From Nipponacmea schrenckii (Eukaryota; Mollusca; Gastropoda; Lottiidae): DNA of 64,000 bases. The notes under the pieces were generated by a model. It saw only the letters and a list, made by a program, of their open reading frames with translations, was not told the origin of the DNA and ran no database searches. The DNA is taken from NCBI GenBank assembly GCA_030562195.1, contig JAUJPP010000005.1:32723106-32787105 (forward strand), given 5' to 3'. Both the position numbers and the translations under genes were made by a program. Positions 50,701 through 60,339 of the stretch are shown piece by piece (the stretch's first letter is position 1; every line of letters begins with the position of its first letter).

Positions 50701-53700
50701 TTCGGATATTTCTTATTCAGGCTTCTCAAATTTATGATATGTTGGCCTACATGCTTCAAATTCCGAGAATGATCTACTGATTGAAGCAACACGAGAAATC
50801 GAGTTCTTTCAAATCTCGGGTTTGGATATCCAAAAATCCTCTGAAACGGTGAGTTAGATTTATATGGCAGGTGATGACAAATTTTGTCAGTAGCTAATTA
50901 CAAGTAGATATTTCTTTATCTTTCGTAAAACGAATAGTTTGGTGAAACGCTAGTACCAAACTTGCTGACTCTATTCCCAGCCTCGGATAGCTATCAGTCA
51001 GAAAAACTAGGCACCAAAAACTTAGGATTGACCGCACCTCCACGGGTGCGGGGGTTTTTAAACGTATTTACATACCTCGAATTCACTGTACCTCGATTTT
51101 TTGGAAAGATGGATGTTTTTGAAGTTCAATCATACCATCATTATTATTCTTCGAGAATTTCAATCGCTCAGTCAAATTCAAATCCAATATTCCGACGTTA
51201 CTGGGTCATAAAAAATGAAAGTACCAGATGATGGCACAGAGTAAAAATATTTTTACTCTGTGATGATGGTTCGTTTGTTTCGAGCACGTGATCGTTTAAC
51301 GTCGGAATTTTTTTAATTGAAATTTGAAGTTTGAAATGGCAACTGAGTGATTGAAATTCTTGAAAAAAACTTTGACGCAACCACAAGCCTGACTTGGGTG
51401 GTGTAAGGGGATAGTGATGGTATGACTGAACTACAAAAACATCCATCTTTCCAAATATATCAAAGTTTAGTGGATTCGAGTTATGTAAATACTCTTAAAA
51501 CCCCTGCAACCGAGGAGGTGCGGAAAATCCCAAGTTTTTGGTGCCTAGTTTTTCTGACTCTCCCCCAGCCATATCTGTCCAAATAGCTATAAGAGTCTCG
51601 GAATAGAGTCAGCAAGTTTCGGACTAGTGAAACGCATAAAGGAAAGGCCAATCAAGCTAAATATTGACGGTTGGAGAATGGAGGGGGCGGGGACTCATAC
51701 CTTGAAGGATAGTATTTAAGGTATAATTGCGGATAAAACATTATCATACTAATTTTTATAAGTCTATGTTGGTGCATGGTAACGGTATTAGTAGCCAAAC
51801 TTATTTTCACACCTTTCAGTATGTGTTCACTATCTAAAATATTTGATATTTCTTTTTGTCAAAACGGGTGTCCATTCTTATAAGAGGATATCTTTTGAAC
51901 AGAACAAAGTGTTGAGCAACATCCTGAACGGTAAAGATGCATCTGTGGAATCCTCGTCATCCAGGCCCTCAACATCTGATGACCATGGTGGATCGTGCAC
52001 AGCGCTGTCCAAAATAGGAACTGCTGTTTCCAAAAGTTGCTTTCAGTTTCAACAATTGCACATTTAATATGAAATAAACGAATTTACAAATTCTGTGTTT
52101 TCCTCTTGACAGAAGTTTAAAACCGAGCATTAAAGAGACATAGACATGGAGGATATTGCGAGGTTTTTATCGAGAAAGCACAAGGGATGCTATTCGAAAA
52201 TCGAGCGGTAGCGAGATTTTTGGAATGGCAGCCTAAGTTGACATTGGGCAGGGTGCCAAATTAAATATCATCTCAAGGGGGGATATCAAGCCCATGGTGT
52301 GTATGTAAATTAAACATTAATCAGATGATCCATTTCCCATTTTCAGGAACTGAAATGTGTATATAAACAAGGCTCCAGTGTATATGAATAATAGATCTCT
52401 TACTAGATATGAATATTCTATTACTATTTCGTCTAGGTCTCATATTCTAGTAGGGAATTTTCCTGTTCAACAAGGCTTGTGTGATAGGCACTCCGTGTGC
52501 AGAACAAAAGATTATTGAAACTGTTTTTTTTTACGTACAATGGCTTCTCTTTAGCTGTTATTACTGGCTTGTCTGTTGTCTTTACTTTGTCATGATCAAT
52601 CTCATGAATTGACAGGGTGGTCACTTTTTGATTTCGACCGTTTTGTTGACTTAATAATTTACTGACTGTTAATTTATCATCCTTTTTCTTGAGATTATTT
52701 GCTTTGGATCTAAAATAAATAATGCTTTTATGAAAAAAGATCACAATGATATGGAGTATCTCTTCTACTACTAATGTGACTATTATCAACAGTTTGTTTT
52801 GAAAGAGATGAAAAAAATATAGGCTATGTTTCATACTTACTCCATGGAAGAAAAGGTTTGACCTCCATATATATAATGTGAACCTTTTGGCATGATTTTC
52901 TTTTCAAATGATTTTGGTGTTATTCCTGTCATACTGAAAAAGAATTTTAATCATGACAAATGTTTCTTTTCATATTTCAATGTGAGAAGTATTTGGCATA
53001 TCCTCACAAAACACATGGAATAGCCAACATAAGACAAATAAAACTTTAAATTATTAAAAGGCTTGTTAAAGCTTCATTCATATGTGTACTATGAAGATCT
53101 TACCTTCCTTGGAACTCTGATCGTTTTGAAGATGCTTTTTTATATGCAGATTGAACATGAAAGGCACAATATCCACCAAACTTACTGTAAACAAATAAAA
53201 TCATAATTAACAAATTCAGTCAAATTTTACAAACAATATTTTTTAAGACCAATATATATGTCCACAATCTACAAAAAGGTGGACACAAGAAGGAGATCTG
53301 ATATGTAAACATAATTACCTCTCAGCATAGTTCAAACACACAGTCATCTTCTTAACATCACACAGTATTGAAAATACACAATGTCAAGCCATATTTAACT
53401 GTGTTTAATACCTGCAGTGATTTGATAATGATCAAATCAGAGCTCTAAAAATGGCATACAGTTGACAAACTTATGGTTGAGGGCACTGATTGGTTGTATT
53501 TGCAACCATAAAATTAAAACTCTGCTTTAACAGCAGTGATGGAAGAAAAATACCAAATAACATCAAAGTATAAGACACAGTTCATGATAGCTTGACATTG
53601 TGATGGTATCTACAATCTACTTACGTGTTGACGAAATTGGTGCACTTATTACCGCTCTTGGTTCGCCCCATACACCAGCCTAAATCTTTAGACTGACCCA

Positions 53701-55102
53701 TAACTAACAGTTGATTGGGATGTTTGATGGTGAAAGCAACCTCAGATGGAGACTAAAATAAATGACGTAATCAATCAAACTATATATCTTTATTAGTGGT
53801 GGAATTTTCCAGACTGCAACATGGCTAAGAATGTGTGTGCATTACATGTATATTTACAAGTATACCATAATGTCATTTTCACTGCATTGATAAGTGTTCT
53901 AGGTATGGAATATTTACCATAATCTGACAATGATAATGTTGCTTACAACAAGCCCTTGATCAAAAGTCAAAAGTATTAATAAGCGATCATTTTATTAGGC
54001 CATTGGCTTACTGGAGCACTGAGAGCATTAATTCAATCAAAATTATGATCAAGTGTAACAAACCTTATCAGCCGCATCCATCATGTTTGGATTTAATAGT
54101 CCTATTACTGTTCCAGCAGAATTCTTCCAATGCTCTTTATAAACTTGTCCAAACAAGAAAAAACTCACAGTTCTATCACAATCATCTAAATCATTTAATT
54201 TCCAAATACTAAATGTTTTACCCTAATAAATAATAAAAGAAACTTTAAGCAACATGGAGAATTAGAAAACCCACAAATTACCACGTTTCAAAATGTAGTC
54301 ATTGAACAAAACTTGACTTTTTCCTTTCAAGTCTCTTGAAGTAGGTACCGGTATTAAGGAGTGATAGCCAACATAGGGCTGGGCCACACCTCCTTATAGC
54401 CTAAAAGATAGCCTAAAAGACAACAATTCAACTTCAAACTGCCTGAACTATTTCATTTCTACAAAAAGATATTTTTTAGAGCCAAAGTATTATGGCAAAT
54501 TAATGCTTACCCCTTCAAGTAGAAATTAACATAACATGGGAAAGGATAGGTTTTAAGGTTTGCTATATGTTTAAACTTACTGATGTAGCTGTTTTAGGAT
54601 CTGTTTTATGAACCACAACTCCAAATGTTACCCAATTACCCTGTATTTCTGGCATTTTTAGTTTAGAATGAAGTTTAGATACTTTCATAAATTTTCTACC
54701 ATCCATTTTCAACTCTAAAACTGCTGATGATATAAGAGGTTTTCTAGAAAATAATAAAACATTTGCAAAGAAAGGTGACATACCCCTCATATAGACAGTT
54801 TTAAAATAGGACTTTTGGCAGTTCAGCAAAAAAATATCAATCACAGGCACTCTCGAACAACAAGTCAAAAACAACAAGGTCATCTTACTTACATTATTCT
54901 TATTCCAGAATTCTTTTCCATAATAAATTTCTCTTCTTCTTGATTATTGCCACTTGTTATAATGTACTTTGTTGTTGTGCTTGATTTATGAGAAAGTGTT
55001 TTTTGTGGAAGAGTTTTTAGTGATGATGGCAATGAAGATTTAGATTTCCCTGGAATATATTTTGATGTAGATTTTTATGTGCTTTAATTTGGTAAATAAG
55101 AG

Positions 55103-55138
<36 letters not shown>

Positions 55139-58100
55139 AATATACATGTATATGAAGGTAAAGTACAAGTATATACATATATTCACCTCTGGGCATAAAA
55201 TAATTCATTAATAATTGTTTAAAGTTTTTTGGATTATCCAATACCATAGGGGGATTCTGTTGCATATGGCAATTTACAAAAACTTACATGTTTCTGTTGA
55301 CTGATAAGATTCAGTAGATCCTAAAAAAGGTTCGTGAGCTACTCGTTTCCTCTCCCCACTTGTTATTAACTTCTTAATATCTTTACCTTCTTTACTTAGA
55401 CCATTACGTTCCCCTAGTAAGATATAAATCAGTGTTTTCCAGAAACTTCTATATCCTTCATTGTATATTATTTACAAGACAAATTTTAACTAATGAATGA
55501 AATGGTGTTTTATATCCTATTTTACTGCAGAAAAATACAGCAGCAATAGCCTTCATATGTTTTGTACGGCCTTTACCACACATGGTCTCCACATATTGTC
55601 TTATCTGAACAACTCAATGTTTTTTCCCTATACAGGCAGGTGGAAACTAGTTTGACAAAGATATTGTATATCTATCATTAATATATTTAACCCAGGATCT
55701 TCGGCTATCCCTTGTTATTACTAGAATCCGACTTCAAATTATCATTTGAGTAATGAAAGATAGCTTGCCAGGCAAGATAAGATACGCCCACTGGCAGTAT
55801 TTTTTTCGAATAAAAACTTTTCAGTAAATTAACAATTAGTGAAATGAAATATTCAACCTTTTCATATACTTTTTTTCTAGGGTCTCTAGTTTCATTAAAA
55901 ACTGTCAAGAATTGTACCTAATATTAATAACAACTCATTAAATATTTTTGGTATTTTTATGATTTGCAATAGGGTTCACCCTTAATACATACATGTGTAC
56001 AGGTCAGGAAAAAAATCCGGAGATCTGTCTTGAAAAATCGGGAGATTGGATGAAAAATCGGGAGATTTTTTTCAAAGCGTGAAAATTCACGAATTTTGAA
56101 AACATGTATATAATGTTGTTCCCAGCCATCTAAATTAAATGCTTCTTTTTTCTAAACTTGTAATTCATGACTTTTCCTTATCATTAAATGCACAGAATGA
56201 AAGGAATTTTCCTCAAGCAAGCTCACGAAATATTGAACTGAATTTGACATTTTGATATCGAAAGTAGCCTGTTATGCAGGTAATAAATGATTGTTTACAT
56301 GCTACAGTCAAATTATAAAACAATTTTACGAAACGAAGTATATATTTTGATATTTTTCATTCTTAATAGGGCTCAAACTTGGTTGATATTAAACAATTTC
56401 AGCAAGTTTTGTCAAAAATAAATGTTTAGAGTGTTCACAAGCCAAAAGTTGATAGCGTTTTTGAAAACAAGGGCAATAACTGACACTAAATATTTTTCGA
56501 TTTATCTGATTTTCAATAGGGTTCATCCTTGGGAGAAAACAAATACTAAAGCCAAGTTTCATCAAATTCCATTCAAAATTGTTCTTTCTAGAGTGTTTAC
56601 TAGTTAAATTGAACGCGTTTTCAAAAACAAGGGCAATTACTTGTACTTGATATTTTTAGACTTTCAATAGGGTTCATCCTTGGGAGAAAACAAATACTAA
56701 AGCCAAGTTTCATCAAAATCCATTAAGAATTGTTCTTTTTAGAGTGTTTACAAGCTAAGATTGAACAAGTTTTCAAGAACAAGGGCAATAACTCATACTA
56801 AATATTTTTCGATTTCGCTGATTTTCAATAGGATTCATCCTTGAGTTAAAAGACACTCTCACACCAAGTTCCATCAAAATCGGTCAAGAATTGTGCCATG
56901 TAGAGTGTTTACAAGACAAAAATCCAAGAACAAGGGCAATAACTAAATATTTTTCGAATTATCTGATTTTCAATAGGGTTCATCTTTGGGAGAAAAAAAA
57001 TACTAAAGTTTCATCAAAATCCATTCAAAATTATTCTTTCTTGAGTGTTTACGAGTTAAATTGAACGAGTTTTCAAAAACAAGGGCAATAACTTGTACTT
57101 GAAATTTTTAGACTTTCAATAGGGTTCATCCTTGGGAGAAAACAAATACTTAAGCCAAGTTTCATCAAAATCCATTCAAAAATGTTCTTTCTAGAGTGTT
57201 TACAAGCTAAAATTGAAAATTTTTTTCAAGAACAAGGGCAATAACTTGTTCTAAATATTTTTCGATTATCTGATTTTCAATAGGGTAAATCCTTGTGTGA
57301 AAAAAAATACTCAAACCAAGTTTCATCAAAATCCATTAAAAATTGTTCTTTCACGTTTTCAAGAACAAGGGCAATAACTCATACTAAATATTTTTTGATT
57401 TCGCTGATTTTCAATAGGATTCATCCTGGAGTTAAAAGACACTCTCACACCAAGTTTCATCAAAATCAGTCAAGAATTGTGCCATGTAGAGTGTTTACAA
57501 GACAAAAATCCAAGAACAAGGGCAAGAACTCATACTAAATTTTTTCCGATTTCGCTGATTTTCAATGGGGTTTATCCTTGAGTGATCATAAACACTCAAT
57601 CAAGTTTCATGTAAATCCGTCAAGAATTGCACCTTGTAGAGTGTTTACGAGCAATTGTGGACGGACAGACGGACGACAATATCCGCCCCCCATTTCATGT
57701 GGGCGTTTCACAAAATTTTAACAAAGATACAATTAAGATTTTAAGAAATACAGAAATCTGATTAATAAAAACTAAATTTTAGTGATTGACCAATCAGACC
57801 ATTGGAACACTTAAATCAAATCAGTTAAGTTTTCGTGAAACAGGCTCTAGATGATATCACAGAAATAGATGTATTAGTAAAATATCAATCTTTAAATATA
57901 ACATTCATATATAATGAAGTATATGTAGAGGTATCATTTGTTAAATCAAAATCTACAATAATAATATTTTACCATCTAAATCATCCCAATCACTGTCACT
58001 GTCACTATCACCAAAAATACTTCTTGCCATTTCCTTATTATTAGTCATTGATTTATTGGTGATAGCTTTATTTATTGGTACTAGTTTATTAGAAGACACT

Positions 58101-59744
58101 GTTTTATCCATTGGAACTATCCCAACTTGAGTTGGCTTTTTCTTCTGTTGAAGGTCTACTTTATTTTCACCAAAAAACAAATTAACATCCGATTCTTCTA
58201 AAAAGTGAAATATGAAATTAAAATCATATCAGATATCATAAGCTTGGCAATGATCTTTCAGAAAACCATCATATTTTGGTACATTCATGGCCATTAAACT
58301 GTAACTAAGGAAGATTTACATTTGTATAACCAAGTGTGAACAGTACTTGTGCCATCTGCATAACTATCAATATTAGGTGATAGTGGTTGAAACCTTAAGT
58401 AAAGGCCATGGCAATAGACAAAATCATACCTTAAAAAGGAATTGAATCGTGGCAGTTAATTGCTATCAGAAGACAATCTAATTCGCAACAGACTAAGTTA
58501 TTCAAATCTAGACTTTTTTTTAGACCATTCAAAACGTTTCTTATACAGCAAAGCAAGGCAAGTGTCGGAGACAGGCTTGAAGGCAATGGCATGGTATTTT
58601 TGGATTCAAACCTAAGGCACCCAAATGCTGCAAGTACAAAATATCAAAAAGAATAAACTACCTTTTTCTGCCACTTTCTTACTGGCTTTAAGCTGCTCCT
58701 GTAATTCCTTCATTTTTCTCTGCATCTCTACTAACTCAGCTAAAATGTAATAAATATCAAAATCATGTTGTTTCAGCAAATGAAAATGGTTAATATTTTT
58801 ATTAATTTTTCTGCTTAAAAATTAAAATATTCATAAATCATAACAATTTAAATAATGAAATATTATGAGCTTGATTATTGCCAAAATAAAAAAAAAATAG
58901 ATTGCAAAAAGGGTATTGGCAATGATTTTTAAAAGGGCCATTTTGACTCCTGAACTGTGCTGCATTAACAATATATTGGATAAACCAAGCCCCAGTAAGA
59001 AAATTTTAATTTACCAGCTATTTTTTTACTGTCTGATTGGTCATCACTATCAGAATCAGATTCATTAAGAAATGCTGCTATATCTTCTTGTGATAATTCT
59101 CCATTCTTATTGTCTTTGTCTATAATATAGATAATATAACTTGAATTTTTATAATATTTATAAGAGCCATTTATTTCAAGACTAGTAAGGTTCTATTCTA
59201 GAACAAAGTTTGGTTTATTTTATTTCATTGAGAGAAGTTTATGCATAACTAAGTGAACATACTAGCTAGACACTCTATGATTCAATTACCCTTGAATTCA
59301 TCCAGTTGTTAGCACAATGGAATAAAAAAAAGAAATTTAAAGCAATAAGAAATATTGAAAGTCTTTCTGTAAGTTTCCTTACTTTCATGTGTTGTTTGCT
59401 GTGGTCCTTCCTCATTATTTTCATCCTGTTCTAGAAATGAAGTTATAGTTTCTAAATCACATTCATCTTCGTCAGGTTTATTTGGATTCTTGTGATGATC
59501 AGAATTATTGATATCATCATTACCTAAATCATCATCATCTAACATTGCTGTTAAGGCTTCTAAATCACAGTCATCTTCTACAACATTAAAACAAATTCAT
59601 GCATCCTTAAAGGAATTGTAAAGGAATTTTCTGAAAAAAAATCACAGGCTATAAAAGTTTCAGTCAAAGGTCTGTGGTTTTTGCAATCCACTAAGATAAA
59701 GTATCAAATTTACAAATAGATTGTAAAAAAATTTTACCTGCCAT
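26761..59744 (-). CDS. MCM10: MCM10 replication initiation factor, 21 coding exons
   Basis: MCM10 binds DNA, MCM2-7 and polymerase alpha and helps activate the CMG helicase at nuclear origins. Exons (high to low): 59744-59738, 59577-59383, 59119-59015, 58739-58662, 58197-57973, 55413-55288, 55049-54893, 54743-54581, 54222-54064, 53752-53625, 53184-53104, 52933-52841, 52709-52539, 50166-50087, 49310-49075, 38071-37954, 37260-37124, 36963-36850, 36607-36459, 27956-27914, 26856-26761. All junctions are AG/GT, the phases agree, and the total is 2661 nt (886 codons plus stop; human MCM10 is about 875). In order: acidic N-terminus, coiled coil (about 103-128), OB fold (about 298-405), CCCH zinc finger (Cys432, 442, 454, His457), C-terminal zinc ribbon (from Cys789) and a conserved GPKL...LRG...LNS end. 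The exon-13 donor GTACGT was preferred because it keeps phase and restores a conserved Phe. A 5' untranslated exon is implied by an acceptor near 59774. Confidence 0.93.
27007..27755. mobile_element. Tandem-core element in the last MCM10 intron
   Basis: This is the same family as 21566-22481: the head carries GGCCCACATTCATAACAGCA and GCCAATTTTCCTGGG. About four core units carry TTTTCGATTAGTCTGA and CCAGCTCTCTATAGTGTCCA. The tail is ACAGGGGCGACAGCTATATA and TGTGGGCGTATAAAA. It nearly fills the intron between exons 20 and 21. Confidence 0.75.
28009..28597. repeat. 33-36 bp minisatellite, array 1
   Basis: About 17 copies of a unit of the type TATCAACAAGAGAAGTAAAT plus GTATTTTTATACTATA. Units at the left edge are diverged and inner units nearly identical. 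Because many units are a multiple of three long, they create open frames that look like repeated proteins; I do not regard these as genes. The array starts about 50 bp from MCM10 exon 20. Confidence 0.9.
28598..29401. mobile_element. TIR-bounded non-autonomous element, copy 1
   Basis: The left end is ACAGTATATCCTGCTCATAC; the right end (to about 29401) is the near reverse complement, GCAGGTTCTACTGTA. Both ends carry GACCAC/GTGGTC-type words and AAGAGGCCACC/TTATTAAGAGCCC variants further in. TA lies at both borders, possibly a target duplication. No protein frame was found. Minisatellite units abut it on both sides. Confidence 0.6.
29397..29533. repeat. Minisatellite, array 2
   Basis: About four units of the 33-36 bp repeat lie between the two copies of the TIR-bounded element. 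Confidence 0.85.
29534..30258. mobile_element. TIR-bounded element, copy 2 (right end missing)
   Basis: It matches 28598-29343 closely, with scattered substitutions and small indels. It stops at GGCCACCTTCA, about 55 bp before the right terminus of copy 1, and goes straight into minisatellite. The period between copies is about 920-936 bp, so element plus array were probably duplicated together. Confidence 0.8.
30259..30478. repeat. Minisatellite, array 3
   Basis: Six to seven units of the same repeat, the last ones with GTATATGTATTTTTATATAT. It is interrupted on its right by a LINE. Confidence 0.85.
30483..32196 (+). mobile_element. 5'-truncated non-LTR retrotransposon (LINE)
   Basis: It begins inside the reverse-transcriptase domain (VSNLPYISKVLEKSVATRI), continues with LDLSAAFDVIDHD, WIKSYLKERSQSVALGS, the catalytic YADD at 30948-30959, and a C-terminal region (TSRMDYSNALLYG, NGLSANIRNEQSLLTFKEQL). 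A deletion removes most of the usual GVPQGSVLGP motif near 30865, and there are several frameshifts and stops, so it is dead. It ends in a GT-rich 3' UTR and an AAATA-type tail. The motif style fits the CR1/Jockey group. It sits inside the minisatellite, which resumes right after the tail. It is antisense to MCM10, in the intron between exons 19 and 20. Confidence 0.9.
32197..33232. repeat. Minisatellite, array 4
   Basis: About 30 units of the 33-36 bp repeat. Towards the right the variant CAACAATAGAAGTAAATGTA dominates, often with TATGCCATAT, so two unit types are spatially sorted. It was probably continuous with array 3 before the LINE inserted. Confidence 0.9.
33233..34348. other. MCM10 intron sequence, nothing recognised
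   Basis: Part of the 8.5-kb intron between MCM10 exons 19 and 20. No conserved exon or repeat was recognised. Confidence 0.4.
34349..36442. mobile_element. Composite tandem-core elements, two heads and two tails
   Basis: Heads AGATAGCTTGCCAGGCAAGG (34349) and the variant at about 34693 are each followed by CGCCCACTG-CAGCATTGAAT. Tails end at about 35894 (TGTGAGCGTATAAAA) and 36442 (TGTGGGCGTATAAAA). Core units carry CAATTCCAATGCTCATACCA and TTGAAAATTGTAGCTTCTAT, others AGATCGGATAAAAACTGTAG. At least two elements are nested or arranged in tandem. The right terminus lies 17 bp from the donor of MCM10 exon 19. Confidence 0.75.
35280..35410. repeat. GGAC/GGAG-rich microsatellite
   Basis: An irregular expansion of GGACGGAC, GGGAGGGAGGGA and CAGACAGA words inside the composite element, an overgrown form of the ACGG microsatellite seen near the other element tails. 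Confidence 0.85.
38158..39130. repeat. Intronic repeat with duplicated 160-bp units
   Basis: GACAATATATTGAATAT followed by ATTTGACCTA and GGTCACACCTTCCGTA occurs at about 38188-38260 and again at about 38362-38432. Further right are AAAATCGGTCTATCAGTAGT and paired words GACCGGAAGTTACG/AACTTCCGGTT. It is a dispersed-repeat type different from the tandem-core elements. It starts about 90 bp upstream of MCM10 exon 16. Confidence 0.5.
39131..40670. other. MCM10 intron 15 sequence, mostly unassigned
   Basis: A poly-A run lies at about 39182-39196. A small core-unit fragment (GGGGCAATTACTCATTAAAT) sits at 40308-40400. Nothing else was recognised. Confidence 0.4.
40675..40760 (-). mobile_element. 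LINE reverse-transcriptase remnant, minus strand
   Basis: The minus strand reads AFGVSHGSVLGPILG, the conserved RT motif usually written GVPQGSVLGP, then a stop. It directly abuts the plus-strand LINE that follows. With the endonuclease remnant at 43579-43391 it probably marks an older minus-strand LINE. Confidence 0.65.
40765..43010 (+). mobile_element. Degenerate LINE: endonuclease and reverse transcriptase
   Basis: The 5' end lies within the APE-type endonuclease: VIVGDFNFHID at 40855-40890 and LPSDHSAVHF at about 41050. The RT domain follows in several frames: NYRPVSNISFLGK, VMLDLSAAFYTLDHEILLER, WFKSYLRGRSQTVKIG, KYGVPQGT, and YAED at 42402-42413 where YADD is expected. The C-terminal part has LDYCNSLLLHAPEY and HITPVLASLHWLPV. 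Frameshifts, stops and the changed catalytic Asp make it inactive. The style is CR1/Jockey-like, related to but distinct from the copy at 30.5 kb. Confidence 0.9.
43391..43579 (-). mobile_element. LINE endonuclease N-terminal remnant, minus strand
   Basis: CALINARSVRNKTTILNATI is typical of the start of the APE endonuclease domain of CR1/Jockey LINEs. About 60 codons remain open. The orientation is opposite to the LINE at 40765-43010. Confidence 0.75.
43755..43925. repeat. Tandem-core unit fragment
   Basis: AGTTTCATTAAAATCTGTCA, AGCAAGGCAATAACTCATTA and TTTTTCGGTATTTTTT match core units of the element at 44133-46265. Neither terminus is present. Confidence 0.6.
44133..46265. mobile_element. 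Large tandem-core element in MCM10 intron 15
   Basis: The head is AGATAGCTTGCCAGGCAAGG, then ATACGCCCACTGGCAGC. About twelve core units of 140-170 bp carry TTTTCAATAGGGTTCATCCT, CCAAGTTTCATCAAAATCCA and TTCTTTCTAGAGTGTTTACA. The tail is CAATTGTGGACGGACGGACG, GGGTGACGACAATATACG and CATGTGGGCGTATAAAA. It is the same design as 16373-18066 with a diverged core. Confidence 0.8.
46270..47380. other. MCM10 intron 15, nothing firmly assigned
   Basis: Later exons of the nested gene (minus strand) could lie here, but I found no exon with both good splice sites and recognisable sequence. Confidence 0.35.
47381..48517 (-). CDS. Nested gene of unknown function with YHxxCY motif (partial)
   Basis: Three exons join in phase: 48517 (open upstream limit) to 48325, 47812-47666 and 47479-47381, each followed by a GT donor and the last two preceded by AG. 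The frame reads KCLIHLVSKDPGKILQLSET, SWTKIISYAKEWINLEG, then VEVQ-like EVQYHAPCYRHCLCF and YEKIFDAFIDIVRRRIL. The pattern Cys...SWxxI...W...YHxxCYRxx is one I recognise from large families of uncharacterised invertebrate and fish proteins; it may bind zinc. No start codon or stop was found, so both ends are missing. It lies in the 11-kb MCM10 intron between exons 15 and 16, on the same strand. Exon phases (ends in phase 1) forbid simple inclusion in MCM10. It could be a real host gene, a domesticated transposon gene or an intact-looking remnant. Confidence 0.65.
48815..49065. repeat. Tandem-core fragment next to MCM10 exon 15
   Basis: About 1.5 core units (CCTTGTAAAGTGTTTATGAG, AGAACAAGGGCAATAATTTA, TAGGGTCTATCCATAGGTG) lie within 10 bp of the exon-15 donor at 49075. 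Confidence 0.65.
49343..49625. mobile_element. Truncated tandem-core element
   Basis: It has the full head AGATAGCTTGCCAGGCAAGG, then ATACGTCCACTGGCATC, and about 1.5 core units, but no ACGG microsatellite or tail. It begins 33 bp from the acceptor side of MCM10 exon 15. Confidence 0.7.
50940..51640. mobile_element. 0.7-kb foldback element in MCM10 intron 13
   Basis: The left part (GTGAAACGCTAGTACCAAAC, TTGCTGACTCTATTCC, AGAAAAACTAGGCACCAAAA) and the right part (TTTTGGTGCCTAGTTTTTCT, GGAATAGAGTCAGCAAG, ACTAGTGAAACGC) are imperfect reverse complements over about 300 bp each. The centre, 51235-51262, is a perfect 28-bp palindrome. There is no plausible protein. It is a long-TIR foldback or MITE. 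Confidence 0.8.
53104..53752 (-). other. MCM10: MCM10 exons 10-11: CCCH zinc finger
   Basis: The pattern C-x9-C-x11-C-x2-H is split over two exons: Cys432 and Cys442 in exon 10, Cys454 and His457 (GGYCAFHVQ) in exon 11. The spacing follows the vertebrate MCM10 internal-domain finger. Confidence 0.92.
54064..54743 (-). other. MCM10: MCM10 exons 8-9: OB fold
   Basis: Exon 8 (54743-54581) encodes GNWVTFGVVVHKTDP and exon 9 (54222-54064) encodes KTFSIWKLNDLDDC, TVSFFLFGQVYKEHW and GTVIGLLNPN. This is the conserved internal-domain OB fold that binds single-stranded DNA and polymerase alpha. Confidence 0.93.
55102..55131. repeat. TA dinucleotide microsatellite
   Basis: About 15 TA repeats in the MCM10 intron between exons 6 and 7, just before exon 7 on the minus strand. 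Confidence 0.9.
55758..57710. mobile_element. Tandem-core element in MCM10 intron 5
   Basis: The head is AGATAGCTTGCCAGGCAAGA, then GATACGCCCACTGGCAG. About nine core units of the 44-46 kb type are followed by CAATTGTGGACGGACAGACG and CATTTCATGTGGGCGTTTC. About 340 bp of unrelated sequence (around 56000-56340, with AAAAATCGGGAGATT words) interrupt the array near the head, probably a later insertion. Confidence 0.8.
58662..59744 (-). other. MCM10: MCM10 exons 1-4: acidic N-terminus and coiled coil
   Basis: Exon 1 holds only ATG GCA G. Exons 2 and 3 encode Asp/Glu/Ser-rich sequence (LEALTAMLDDDD, FLNESDSDSDDQ). Exon 4 encodes a short heptad-like coiled coil (MQRKMKELQEQLKAS). The MCM10 N-terminal coiled coil is known to mediate self-association. 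Confidence 0.85.
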
Positions 59745-59859
59745 CTTTATAAATTTCAATATCAGAATTACTCTGAAAAATATAAAAAAAATATTATCAT
59801 AATTTCTCTGTTCCATTAATGCTGAAAAAGGTACCAACTCTAGTAGAACTGTGGAATAC

Positions 59860-59995
59860 AAGTCAGCTCGGGGACATGTAAACTCAGAGACAGTTAAAGC
59901 GGAGACAAAGTGAGTTAACTCGGGTACAACCATCAGTTAACTCAGAGACAATTGTGAGTCAACTCAGAGACAATTGTGAGTCAACCCTGACCCAA
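59860..59995. repeat. Short degenerate tandem repeat upstream of MCM10
   Basis: AACTCAGAGACAATTGTGAG occurs twice head-to-tail at about 59938-59985, with weaker copies (AACTCAGAGACAGTTAAAGC, AACTCGGGTACAACC) to the left. It lies about 120-250 bp upstream of the MCM10 start codon, within its 5' region. Confidence 0.6.
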
Positions 59996-60339
59996 TATAT
60001 ATTATTGAAATAAAGATGATATCACAAAACCTTTTGTTTTCGAACTCCCGATCATACGTTCAGAACTTCTTTAAAACATGATTTTAGTAGTAAGCGAGTC
60101 AGCGGTAGATTGCTTTTCCCGGTCGGAACTTCCTTTAAACATGGTTTTGGTAAATCTAGGCCTGATTAAACGATTATCATACTAATTAATTGATAATGAA
60201 ACCACAATTAATGATAAGTGTGATAGCTCATTCAATTAACGTTAAGATCAGAGGATTATCAATTATATCCGATAATATGACTTCCTATCAGAATAGTATA
60301 TACAAATCTTAATTGACATTCATTCTTTTATGTCTGAAA

